Assembly (NCBI RefSeq): GCF_052076105.1
Contig: NZ_CP197245.1
Span: 5,518,001-5,582,000 of the forward strand
From: Tardiphaga sp052076105
GTDB taxonomy: Bacteria > Pseudomonadota > Alphaproteobacteria > Rhizobiales > Xanthobacteraceae
Length of the DNA stretch: 64,000 nt
Reading direction: 5' to 3'
Within the stretch, counting starts at the first letter, position 1; each line of letters begins with the position of its first letter. Shown here in pieces: positions 42,257 to 50,494 of the stretch. Both the position numbers and the translations under genes were made by a program. Under the pieces are notes generated by a model that did no database searches, was not told the DNA's origin, and saw only the letters and a list, made by a program, of their open reading frames with translations.

Positions 42257-44329
42257 ATGACAAAACTTCGTCTCGTATTGCTGGCCACGACGACGCTCGG
42301 CGTTGCGCATATCGCAGCGACCGCTGCCTATGCGTCGAGTGTCGATGCGCCGATCGTGCTCGCGCAGGCCGCACCTGCTGCGCCTGAAGGTGAGCCCAAG
42401 GCTCCCCCGAAGGCACCACCCAAGGCTCCGCCAGCTGCTGCGCCTCCCGCCGCTGCGCCGCCGGCCGCACGCCCTGCGCCGCCACCACCGCCGCCACCGG
42501 CTCCCCCTGCTGCGCGTCCCGCGCCTCCGGCACCTCCTGCTGCGCCGCCGCCTGCGGCTGCACCTCCGCGCCCGGCACCGCCGCCGCCCCCGCCTCCTGC
42601 GGCCGCACCGCCTCGCCCCACGCCTCCTCCTCCGGCTGCCGCACCGCCGCCGCGCCCAACTCCGCCACCGGCTCCCGTCGCGCCTCCGGCCCCGCGCGCC
42701 GCACCTCCAGCGCCTACCGTTGCGCCTGTAGCTCCGTCCGCGCCAACGCCGCCCGCTGCGCGTCCCGAACGTCGTGAACCCGGCGAAGGACGTCCTGAGC
42801 GCCGTGAACCTGGTGCAACGCCGCCGGCCGGCGCACGTCCCGCGCCTACGACGCCACCAGCCGCTGCACCGGCGACACCGCCTGCTGGCACGACTCCGCC
42901 TGCCGCGCGGCCAGCGCCTGCTGCTACGCCGACGCCAGCTCCGACGCCTGCCACGCCGCCAGCAGCTGCGACGCCTCCTGCGGCAACGCCTCCTGCTGCA
43001 GCACCAGCGCCGTCGGCTGCTCCGGCTGCGCCTGGCACACCGCCTGCTGCGGGTACGCCTCCGTCAGGTCGCCCTGATGGGCGTGGTCCTGACGGCCGTG
43101 GTTCCGATGGACGTCGTGGTCCTCCTGGTGGCCCCGGCGCAGGTGCGCCCGGTGCACCCGGCACGCCGCCCAATGCTGCCGCGCCCGGAGTGGCGCCGAA
43201 CGCTGCGGCACCCGCCGCGGCGCCGCCCACGAGCACCGCTGCACCTGTCGTGGTTGCGCCCGGTGGTGGCAACATCAAGGTCGTGCAGCCGCCCGCACCC
43301 GCGGTGACTGCACCGATCCCTCAGGCACCGCCGCCGGCAGCAGCGTTGACGCCGATCGCACCGGGCGCTGCCCCGCAGGGCCCGCGCAACATGGGCGATT
43401 TCCGTGGTCAGCGCAGCGAGCGCCAGGAAGGCGGTCGCACGATCATCACCGAGCCTGGACGCATCATCGTGCAGGATCCGAGCGGTCAGTCGTTCATCCG
43501 CCACAACGAACTCGATCGCTTCCGCTACGGCGCGCGTGACATCCGTACGGATCGGATTGGCGGCGAGGACCGGACCATCGTGATCCGTCCCGATGGTTCG
43601 CAGATCATCACGGTGGTTGGCCGCGACGGCGAGCTGCTGCGACGTATCCGCAGGGATCGTGAGGGACGCGAGATCATCATCATCGATAACTCGTTCCGTG
43701 GTCCGCGTGGCCCCGGCGGTCCGGGTGGCCTCGGCTTCTATGTCGATCTGCCGCCGCCGATGATCCGGATCCCGCAGAACCGCTATATCGTTGATTACGA
43801 TCAGGCCTCGCCCGATCTTGTCTACGATACGCTGATCGCACCGCCGGTGGATCGCATCGAGCGCCGCTACACGCTCGATGAAATCCGCTACAGCCCGATG
43901 GTGCGTCAGCGCATGCCGTCTATCGATCTGGACTCGATCAACTTCGAGACCGGATCGTGGGACATCCCGCCGGATCAGGCCTCGAAGCTGCAGGTGATCG
44001 CAGATGGTCTTAACCGGGCGATCTCGCGCAACCCGCGTGCAGTGTTCCTCATCGAGGGGCACACCGATGCGGTCGGATCAGACGTCGACAATCTGTCGCT
44101 GTCGGATCGCCGCGCGCAGTCGGCGGCTGAATTGCTCACCCAGCAATTCCAGGTGCCGGCGGAAAATCTGACGTCGCAGGGCTATGGTGAGCAGTATCTG
44201 AAGATCCAGACCGACGGTCCGGAGCGCCAGAACCGCCGCGTGACGATCCGCAACATCACGCCGCTTCTGAATGGCGGTCAGGCCTCGCTGCCCCCGCCCC
44301 CTCCGGGCACGGCGCCGCCGCGTCGGTAA
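42257..44329 (+). CDS. OmpA-family protein with very long Pro/Ala-rich region
   Basis: 690 residues. Signal peptide MTKLRLVLLATTTLGVAHIA (cleaved near AYA). Residues about 35-365 are almost only Pro and Ala (APPKAPPKAPPAAAPPAA-like), with two REPGEGRPERREPG-type units. A middle region of about 180 residues follows (GGRTIITEPGRIIVQDPSG, YIVDYDQASPDLVYDT). The OmpA C-terminal peptidoglycan-binding domain starts near 560: SINFETGSWDIPP, LIEGHTDAVGSD, LSDRRAQSAAELL, NRRVTIRNI. It probably links outer membrane and cell wall, with the Pro/Ala part spanning the periplasm. Confidence 0.9.
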   Translation: MTKLRLVLLATTTLGVAHIAATAAYASSVDAPIVLAQAAPAAPEGEPKAPPKAPPKAPPAAAPPAAAPPAARPAPPPPPPPAPPAARPAPPAPPAAPPPAAAPPRPAPPPPPPPAAAPPRPTPPPPAAAPPPRPTPPPAPVAPPAPRAAPPAPTVAPVAPSAPTPPAARPERREPGEGRPERREPGATPPAGARPAPTTPPAAAPATPPAGTTPPAARPAPAATPTPAPTPATPPAAATPPAATPPAAAPAPSAAPAAPGTPPAAGTPPSGRPDGRGPDGRGSDGRRGPPGGPGAGAPGAPGTPPNAAAPGVAPNAAAPAAAPPTSTAAPVVVAPGGGNIKVVQPPAPAVTAPIPQAPPPAAALTPIAPGAAPQGPRNMGDFRGQRSERQEGGRTIITEPGRIIVQDPSGQSFIRHNELDRFRYGARDIRTDRIGGEDRTIVIRPDGSQIITVVGRDGELLRRIRRDREGREIIIIDNSFRGPRGPGGPGGLGFYVDLPPPMIRIPQNRYIVDYDQASPDLVYDTLIAPPVDRIERRYTLDEIRYSPMVRQRMPSIDLDSINFETGSWDIPPDQASKLQVIADGLNRAISRNPRAVFLIEGHTDAVGSDVDNLSLSDRRAQSAAELLTQQFQVPAENLTSQGYGEQYLKIQTDGPERQNRRVTIRNITPLLNGGQASLPPPPPGTAPPRR

Positions 44330-44348
44330 GTGGGCTGACATGAATGGA

Positions 44349-44382
44349 AATGGCCGGGAGCAATCCCGGCCATTCTTGTTTT
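44349..44382 (+). terminator. Rho-independent terminator after the OmpA-family gene
   Basis: Perfect stem AATGGCCGGGA (44349-44359) / TCCCGGCCATT (44364-44374), loop GCAA, then a T-rich tail. Confidence 0.9.
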
Positions 44383-44456
44383 GATAGTACCTCGTCGTTG
44401 CTGTCGCCTCTCCCCACCCGGGAGAGGTGAGCGGAGTGCGTTGGTGGTTCGGAGCG

Positions 44457-46208
44457 CTATTTCCCCAACCCCAACGCGTCCACCATTACGCGAAACACTT
44501 CCGTATTATCCATCGAGCCCTTCACGCGGTCGCTGCCGGGGCCGGTGGCAGTGAGGATCACGTCCTCGCCGGAATGCACGCTGGCGCCCATCATGGCCGG
44601 CAGGTTGCCGAGGCGCAGCATGCTGCCGGGCGCATTCTTGTATTTCTCGTTGGCCTTGAAAGTGCCGGGCTCCTCGCCCTTCTCTGTGGGATCGTTCGGG
44701 TTATCGAGCTTCGGCCGCAGCGTCTCATAGTGATCGGGAAGGCTCGCCGACATGATCGCGAGCCGCCGGCTGACATCAACGCGCGATGGATAGCCTTCGG
44801 CATCCGGCGCGGGATAGTTCGGGAAGCCGGCCTTCTCATAGACGCCAAGCCGCTCGCGCAGTGGCAGGTTCGGCTCCTTGCTCATGTCGTCATTGACCGT
44901 GCCGACAAGGCTGTTGGGATGGCTGTGGTCGGAGACGACGAGGATGAGCGTGTCATCGCCGCGCTTGGCCGCCCAGTCGCGGGCGAGCTTCACGGCATTG
45001 TCGAGCATGATGACGTCATAGACGGCGCGGTCCATGTCGAGCAGATGCGCATACTTGTCGATCATGCCGGACTCGACCATCAGGACAAATCCCTTGTCGT
45101 TGCGCGACAGCACGTTGAGTGCGGCCTGCACCTGTTCGGTCAGATCGGGCTGCTCCGGATATTTCTTGACGCCGCCGCCCTTGAGGAATTTGCGGTCGAG
45201 CACGCCGTCCATATTGCCGGACGTGAACAGTCCGAGCAGCTTCGTCGTGTCGGGCTTGTCGGCAATTGCCTTCATCTCGCCAGCGGTCTTCGCAAACGGA
45301 TAGCCGGCGTCCTTGAACTTGACGATATAGTCCATATCGTCGCGGCGCTTCGAGGTCTCGGCCGTCTGCGGCAGGAAGTTCGCTGCGCCACCACCGAGGA
45401 TGACATCGGGCTTCGCCGCGAACATCTGCGCGACGATCTCGTCATAGGCCGCACGGCGGCGGGTATGCGCGACCATCGAGGCCGGTGTTGCGTCCTCGAT
45501 CTCGGTGTTGGTGACTATGCCGACGGCAAGATCGAGCTTGCGCTTCACGAGACTGGTGATTGTTTCGACCTTGGGATCATCGAATACGTCACGTGTGCGG
45601 TCCGCGTAGACACCGAGCGCGTTGGTCGCGCTCTTGTGTCCGGTCGTATAGGCGCTTGCCGAATTGGCCGAGTCCGTAATGATCGAATCGGTGCCGGCGG
45701 TGCCGACCAGCGCCATATGCGGCATGTCGTCGATAGCGAGCTTGCCGCTGCTCTTGCCCTCGCTGATTCCCTTGGACAGGATTCGCGCGGCGACGCGATG
45801 CGACAGGGACATGCCGTCGCCGATGAACAGGATGACGTTCTTCGCTTTTCGCGCGCCGGTGTCATAGACGTTCCACGTCACCGACTTGGCGAGCGTGCCA
45901 GCTGTAACGTCGATCTTGTAGACGCCAGGCTTGTCCAGCGTGACGTCGCGCAGCAGCAGCGCTGACTGGTCCTTGCCATCCTCGCGCTCGATATAGTCGG
46001 TGGCCTTGCCGAATGCCGCGCTCTGGTCGGCGCCGTTGATCGTGAGTTTGATGTCGGCGGCTGCGATCTTCTCGGGCAGCTCAACCTTGAAGTCGAATTT
46101 GCTGCCGGCGAGGATCTCGGCGCGGTCAATCGGATAGATGGTCTGTGCTGGCAGCGATGCGCTCGTCAGTAGCAGCGTCGCCGCAGCCGCAAGAAAGATT
46201 CTCGACAT
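44457..46208 (-). CDS. Alkaline phosphatase (PhoA-type)
   Basis: 583 residues, longer than E. coli PhoA because of an N-terminal beta domain of about 120 residues. Signal peptide MSRIFLAAAATLLLTSASLP. Metal and active site: VILFIGDGMSLSHRVAARI (Asp), nucleophile Ser in ITDSANSASAYTTGHKSATNALG, DATPASMVAHTRRR, FVLMVESGMIDKYAH and VVSDHSHPNS (His/Asp). A C-terminal His in MGASVHSGEDVILTATGPG completes the zinc site. Expected to release phosphate from phosphomonoesters in the periplasm. No Pho box was recognised upstream. Confidence 0.93.
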   Translation of the reverse strand: MSRIFLAAAATLLLTSASLPAQTIYPIDRAEILAGSKFDFKVELPEKIAAADIKLTINGADQSAAFGKATDYIEREDGKDQSALLLRDVTLDKPGVYKIDVTAGTLAKSVTWNVYDTGARKAKNVILFIGDGMSLSHRVAARILSKGISEGKSSGKLAIDDMPHMALVGTAGTDSIITDSANSASAYTTGHKSATNALGVYADRTRDVFDDPKVETITSLVKRKLDLAVGIVTNTEIEDATPASMVAHTRRRAAYDEIVAQMFAAKPDVILGGGAANFLPQTAETSKRRDDMDYIVKFKDAGYPFAKTAGEMKAIADKPDTTKLLGLFTSGNMDGVLDRKFLKGGGVKKYPEQPDLTEQVQAALNVLSRNDKGFVLMVESGMIDKYAHLLDMDRAVYDVIMLDNAVKLARDWAAKRGDDTLILVVSDHSHPNSLVGTVNDDMSKEPNLPLRERLGVYEKAGFPNYPAPDAEGYPSRVDVSRRLAIMSASLPDHYETLRPKLDNPNDPTEKGEEPGTFKANEKYKNAPGSMLRLGNLPAMMGASVHSGEDVILTATGPGSDRVKGSMDNTEVFRVMVDALGLGK

Positions 46209-46316
46209 GATGGATATCCCCTGAAGCGCCCAGCTTAGGAGGCGCGGTCTCCATTACGACAGTTGGATGACTAACGGGTGACATGCGCTGCGATCACGCA
46301 ATGGCAGTCCGAGACG

Positions 46317-46955
46317 CTAGGTTTCATGTCTCCCGGAGCTTTCCAAGTAACTGCAGAGCATGTTCGCCAGGCCTTCCGCAAAAAACTCGATATCGGCCGC
46401 CGATCGCGGGCGCATGGAGAAGTCCTTTCCCACCCCGCTCAGCGTCGACGTGATGACGTCGACGACGAGCGATCGCTCTTCGTTCGTGACTGATGGAAGT
46501 GCTTGCGCGATGAAGGCCACGAAGATGCGATTTCCCGCTGCCTTCACCTTGCGGGCTTCGGGTGTATCCCGATAGAGCGGCGCCGCACCGTCAAGCGCAT
46601 GGCGAATATCGGCTTCGTCGCATTCCGATTTGATGAAGGCATGGACAAGCTTGCGGAGCCGCGCCGATGGCGACGCGCTTTCGTCCTCCAGAATCTGGCG
46701 GAGCATGTCGTTGGTGTCGCGCCACTCGTCGCTCTGCAAGCGAAACAGGATCGACGCCTTGTTCGGGAAGTATTGATACAGCGATCCGACGCTGACACCG
46801 GCCTTCTCTGCGACGCGCGCGGTGGTGAAGCGGTGAAATCCCTCTTTCGCCAAAACCTGAATAGCAGCCTCGAGAATGGCGCTCACCAGCTCTCCCGAGC
46901 GGGCCTGTTGCGGCTGTTTTCTCGAATGAATTGAATGACTTGTGCGACGAGTCAT
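46317..46955 (-). CDS. TetR-family transcriptional regulator
   Basis: 212 residues from the ATG at 46955, preceded by GGAGG; the frame is open further up without meaning. The DNA-binding part is ILEAAIQVLAKEGFHRFTTARVAEKAGVSVGSLYQYFPNKASIL (about 29-72), a textbook TetR helix-turn-helix. The C-terminal ligand domain is unassigned (DIEFFAEGLANMLCSYLES at the end). It is divergent from an O-methyltransferase with a palindromic operator between, so it almost surely represses that gene and itself. Inducer unknown. Confidence 0.93.
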   Translation of the reverse strand: MTRRTSHSIHSRKQPQQARSGELVSAILEAAIQVLAKEGFHRFTTARVAEKAGVSVGSLYQYFPNKASILFRLQSDEWRDTNDMLRQILEDESASPSARLRKLVHAFIKSECDEADIRHALDGAAPLYRDTPEARKVKAAGNRIFVAFIAQALPSVTNEERSLVVDVITSTLSGVGKDFSMRPRSAADIEFFAEGLANMLCSYLESSGRHET

Positions 46956-46981
46956 TTGCCGCCTCCGCAATGCGATTAGCG

Positions 46982-47003
46982 AATGCGAATAAATATTCGT
47001 ATT
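46982..47003. promoter_or_regulatory. TetR operator palindrome between regulator and methyltransferase
   Basis: AATGCGAATA (46982-46991), 2-bp centre AA, TATTCGTATT (46994-47003): ten-bp arms with one mismatch. It lies 27 bp from the tetR start and 42 bp from the methyltransferase start, where it could block both promoters. Confidence 0.75.
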
Positions 47004-47045
47004 TGCAGAGGGGCGCAATCAAGCGTCTTTTTTGCAGGAAATATC

Positions 47046-47708
47046 ATGACCACACTCACGACGGATCCCGTCGGCCCCCTTCTCAAGCGCTTGTTTGAAG
47101 AAGCGGATGCCGCACGGTCTCGCACCAGCCAGGCCGTCGCCGACCTGTCTGAGGACGATCGGCAGCGGATGATGCAGAGCAAGACCGACTATGTCGATCT
47201 CTACAGCCGGTTCAGGGATGTCCCGCTCGCCGTATCACGTGCGACCGGTGCGCTGCTTTACATGCTGGCGCGATCGACCGGTGCTCGATCAATCGTCGAA
47301 TTTGGCACGTCGTTCGGAATCTCAACGCTGCATATGGCGGCGGCGCTCAACGATAGTGGCGGTGGCAAGCTGATCACGAGCGAATTCGAGCGCTCGAAAA
47401 TCGTCATCGCGCGGCAGAATCTTGCCGAAGGCGGCCTAATCGATCTTGTCGAATTCCGTGAGGGCGATGCGTTGCAGACGTTGCGTGCCGATCTGCCCGA
47501 TACGATTGATCTGCTGCTGCTCGATGGCGCCAAGGCGCTCTATCCGGAAGTGCTTGCGATCGTCGAAAGCCGTCTCAAGCCTGGTGCTTTCGTCATCGCT
47601 GACAATGCGGATTACAGCCCCGACTATCTCGCTTATGTCCGCAATCCTGCGAACGGTTACCTGTCGGTCCCGTTCGGCGATGACGTCGAGTTGTCGATGC
47701 GCATGTAG
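47046..47708 (+). CDS. SAM-dependent O-methyltransferase (class I)
   Basis: 220 residues from the ATG at 47046 (AGGAAAT upstream). SAM motif I IVEFGTSFGISTLHMAAAL, motif II acidic loop ITSEFERSKIVIARQNL, then LLLLDGAKALYPEVLAIVESRLKPGAFVIADNA, the pattern of catechol/caffeoyl-CoA-type O-methyltransferases. Residues 1-60 form a helical cap. Controlled by the divergent TetR protein. The acceptor is unknown; with a TetR partner a small phenolic or xenobiotic is plausible. Confidence 0.88.
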   Translation: MTTLTTDPVGPLLKRLFEEADAARSRTSQAVADLSEDDRQRMMQSKTDYVDLYSRFRDVPLAVSRATGALLYMLARSTGARSIVEFGTSFGISTLHMAAALNDSGGGKLITSEFERSKIVIARQNLAEGGLIDLVEFREGDALQTLRADLPDTIDLLLLDGAKALYPEVLAIVESRLKPGAFVIADNADYSPDYLAYVRNPANGYLSVPFGDDVELSMRM

Positions 47709-47724
47709 CTATGGCGCGAGAGCT

Positions 47725-47759
47725 TAGGATGGGTTGTCGCTGGCGCTCAACCCATCCTA
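47725..47759. repeat. Palindromic repeat between convergent genes (TAGGATGGGTTG)
   Basis: TAGGATGGGTTG (47725-47736) and CAACCCATCCTA (47748-47759) are exact reverse complements around an 11-nt loop. This is a typical short dispersed palindrome of the family and may serve as a shared terminator for the methyltransferase and argG. Confidence 0.8.
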
Positions 47760-47765
47760 CGCGCC

Positions 47766-49103
47766 TTAATCTTTATCGCTGCCCAGCTTCGGAATGTTCG
47801 CGCCTTCGCCGGCACTCAGCAGCCCCGTCTTCGAATACAGATCCAGCTTGGCGCGGGTATCGGTGATATCGAGATTGCGCATGGTGAGCTGGCCGATCCG
47901 GTCCGCCGGCGTGAACGGCGCATCCTCGACCTTCTCCATGCTGAGCCGCTCCGGCGCATAGGTCAGATTGGGACTCTCGGTGTTCAGGATCGAGTAGTCA
48001 TTGCCGCGGCGCAGTTCGAGCGTCACTTCGCCTGTGATGGCGCGGGCCACCCAGCGCTGCGCGGTCTCGCGCAGCATCAAGGCCTGCGAGTCGAACCAGC
48101 GGCCCTGATAGAGCAGCCGCCCGAGCTTCATGCCGCTCATGCGGTATTGCTCGATGGTGTCTTCGTTGTGGATGCCGGTGACGAGACGCTCATAGACGAT
48201 GTGCAGCAGCGCCATGCCTGGCGCCTCATAGATGCCGCGGCTCTTGGCCTCGATGATCCGGTTCTCGATCTGGTCGCTCATGCCGAGGCCATGGCGGCCG
48301 CCGATCGCATTGGCCTCGAGGAACAGCGCGACAGGGTCGGTGAAGGTCTGGCCGTTCAGCGCAACGGGCTGACCATCCACGAACCGCACGCTGACCTTCT
48401 CGGCCTTGACGGCGCAGTCGTCGCGCCAGAACGGCACGCCCATGATCGGATTGACGATCTTGATGCCGCTGTCGAGCTGTTCGAGATCCTTGGCCTCATG
48501 TGTGGCGCCGAGCAGATTGCTGTCGGTCGAATAGGCTTTCTCCGCGCTCATCTTGTAGGCGAAGCCGTGGGCGGTCATGAAAGCTGACATTTCCGCGCGG
48601 CCGCCCAGTTCGTCGATGAACTGATCGTCGAGCCAGGGCTTGTAGATCTTCAGGTCCGGATTGGTCAGCAGGCCGTAGCGGTAGAACCGCTCAATATCGT
48701 TGCCCTTATAGGTCGAGCCGTCGCCCCAGATATTGACGCCGTCTTCCTTCATGGCGGAGACCAGCATCGTGCCGGTAACGGCACGCCCGAGCGGCGTGGT
48801 GTTGAAATAGGTGATGCCGCCTGTCGAGACGTGGAACGCGCCGGCCTGAATGGCGGCGATGCCTTCATGGACCAGTTGCGCGCGGCAATCGACGAGGCGC
48901 GCCTTCTCGGCGCCGAACTCTATGGCCTTGCGCGGAATCTCGTCGTAATCGGCCTCGTCAGGCTGGCCGAGATTGGCGGTATAGGCGAAGACCTTGGCGC
49001 CCTTCTGCTTCATCCACAGCAGCGCGGCTGACGTGTCCAGCCCGCCGGAGAAAGCGATGCCGACGTTTTTCCCTTGGGGCAGGCTCTTCAAGATCGTGGT
49101 CAT
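47766..49103 (-). CDS. argG: Argininosuccinate synthase
   Basis: A 445-residue ATP-dependent ligase joining citrulline and aspartate in arginine synthesis. PP-loop VGIAFSGGLDTSAALLWMKQKGA near residue 14; STGGITYFNTTPLGRAVTGTML; IWGDGSTYKGNDIERFYRYG; AYSTDSNLLGATHEAKDLE. The length and these motifs mark the longer E. coli-like ArgG type, rather than the 400-residue type found in many alphaproteobacteria. Monocistronic. Confidence 0.97.
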   Translation of the reverse strand: MTTILKSLPQGKNVGIAFSGGLDTSAALLWMKQKGAKVFAYTANLGQPDEADYDEIPRKAIEFGAEKARLVDCRAQLVHEGIAAIQAGAFHVSTGGITYFNTTPLGRAVTGTMLVSAMKEDGVNIWGDGSTYKGNDIERFYRYGLLTNPDLKIYKPWLDDQFIDELGGRAEMSAFMTAHGFAYKMSAEKAYSTDSNLLGATHEAKDLEQLDSGIKIVNPIMGVPFWRDDCAVKAEKVSVRFVDGQPVALNGQTFTDPVALFLEANAIGGRHGLGMSDQIENRIIEAKSRGIYEAPGMALLHIVYERLVTGIHNEDTIEQYRMSGMKLGRLLYQGRWFDSQALMLRETAQRWVARAITGEVTLELRRGNDYSILNTESPNLTYAPERLSMEKVEDAPFTPADRIGQLTMRNLDITDTRAKLDLYSKTGLLSAGEGANIPKLGSDKD

Positions 49104-49175
49104 CGAACGTCCAATCGGGGCAGTTTCGGGTGCGTACGGAGCGCGCTATCAAACGACCCGTGAACGGGCACCCGT

Positions 49176-49970
49176 TTAATGGCGGTTGACGGAGATCGCG
49201 GCCGGCACGGGACCGATGTCGCGACCGCGCAATTTCTGCCGCCAGCGATAGCCCGGCCAGGCGAAGCGCGTCAACGCGGCATCGATCTCCTCGTCGGTCT
49301 TCCGGGTCGAGGGCCAGCGGTAAATCCATCCGTGAATCAACCAGATGACCAGGAATGAGACGAGGCCGGCGATGGTCACGTCGGTAAAGAAATGGCCGCC
49401 AAAGGCCATTCGCCAGCCAGAGGTGGCGAGGCCGAACACCGTTGCCGCCGCGTAGGCATAGGGCCGCACCGCCGGCGGCGCGAGCGCGGCCGGAGCATAG
49501 GTCCAGAACGCCGTGGCACCCTCGCCCGAGAAGAACGAGCAATTGCGCCCGCATTCCCCCCGCGGATCCCACCAGGCCTTGAACTGCCAGGGACCGTTGA
49601 ATTCCGTCACCGTTACTGGCCGCGGCCGGCCCCAGAAGGTCTTGAAGGTGAAATTGGTGAGAATGCCCGCCGACATCAGCATGGTGAGGATCAGGAAGGC
49701 CATGGTGCGGCCCTTCACCAGCAACGGCCGGTTCGGCCAGATCAGCTTCACGATCAGCGCGAGGATCGAGGGCGCGACGAAAGCCCAGGCGATCCACATG
49801 GCCGCGTCGCGGGCCAATTGCGCATAGGGCAGCGAGGTGGTGGGAAAACGTCTGGTTTCGGGGTCGTAGAACAGTGCCGCGAGCTTGAGGTCGAGTTCGG
49901 GCCAGACTCCGAAGACGATAGCAATGACAGCAAACAGCGCGAGTGCGATGAGGAGTCCGGTCCGGTTCAT
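49176..49970 (-). CDS. PAP2-family membrane phosphatase (LpxE/LpxF-like)
   Basis: 264 residues, about six helices. The phosphatase motifs are KTFWGRPRPVTVTEF (KxxxxxxRP), CSFFSGEGATAFW and WRMAFGGHFFTDVTIAG (SRxxxxxHxxxD-like, with W-R). In motif two the usual SGH reads SGEG, as in several lipid A phosphatase relatives. Substrate is probably a membrane lipid phosphate such as lipid A, phosphatidylglycerophosphate or undecaprenyl-diphosphate. It ends 72 bp upstream of argG on the same strand. Confidence 0.85.
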   Translation of the reverse strand: MNRTGLLIALALFAVIAIVFGVWPELDLKLAALFYDPETRRFPTTSLPYAQLARDAAMWIAWAFVAPSILALIVKLIWPNRPLLVKGRTMAFLILTMLMSAGILTNFTFKTFWGRPRPVTVTEFNGPWQFKAWWDPRGECGRNCSFFSGEGATAFWTYAPAALAPPAVRPYAYAAATVFGLATSGWRMAFGGHFFTDVTIAGLVSFLVIWLIHGWIYRWPSTRKTDEEIDAALTRFAWPGYRWRQKLRGRDIGPVPAAISVNRH

Positions 49971-50015
49971 GGCGGGCGGTTTAACCGAGGCGGGGGGTGA
50001 AGGAAAGTTAAAGCG

Positions 50016-50492
50016 CTACGGCTGGGCTGTGGCATCCGACTGCGGTGGCGCGCGCCGTGGCTGCCGCCAGGCGCCGGCATTGCGGCCGGCGATCACCCAG
50101 TAGATCAGCCCGGCAATGATGCCTGCACCGGTCATGACCTCAAGATGGCGGCGGACGATGCCATCGAATGTCATGGTGGCGGGGTCGTAGGGGATCAGGC
50201 CGAGATAGCAGGCGAGGCCGACCACGGCGCCGCCGAGCGCATAGACGATGACGCTGCGGATATAGAAGGCCTCGGTAATGAGGACGACGAGTATCGCTGG
50301 AATCAGCGCGAAGCCGCTGATGAAGATGAAGCCGAAGCCCAGCAGGATGTTGATCGTATTTGGATCGATGACGCCAGTGTCGAGCGCGCTGAGTTCCGGA
50401 AACAGGATCGAGAACACCACGATCGCGCCGCCGACGAGACAGGCTGCGCAGAAGCCGAGAAAGATGACGAACAGGCGGCCGATCAGCGCCAT
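50016..50492 (-). CDS. Four-helix membrane hypothetical protein downstream of rlmN
   Basis: 158 residues. Four hydrophobic segments (LFVIFLGFCAACLVGGAIVVF, NILLGFGFIFISGFALIPAIL, VIVYALGGAVVGLACYLGL, VMTGAGIIAGLIYWVIAGR) and a basic Pro/Arg tail. Starts 2 bp after the rlmN stop, so it is translated from the same mRNA. No characterised family; such proteins regularly follow rlmN in the group. Confidence 0.85.
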   Translation of the reverse strand: MALIGRLFVIFLGFCAACLVGGAIVVFSILFPELSALDTGVIDPNTINILLGFGFIFISGFALIPAILVVLITEAFYIRSVIVYALGGAVVGLACYLGLIPYDPATMTFDGIVRRHLEVMTGAGIIAGLIYWVIAGRNAGAWRQPRRAPPQSDATAQP

Positions 50493-50494
50493 TG

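Noticed and set aside
42328..43278. Minus-strand Gly/Ala-rich frame of 316 codons
   Set aside because: Exact antisense of the Pro/Ala codons of the OmpA-family gene (CCN/GCN read as GGN/GCN); the opposite strand gene has signal peptide, domain and terminator.
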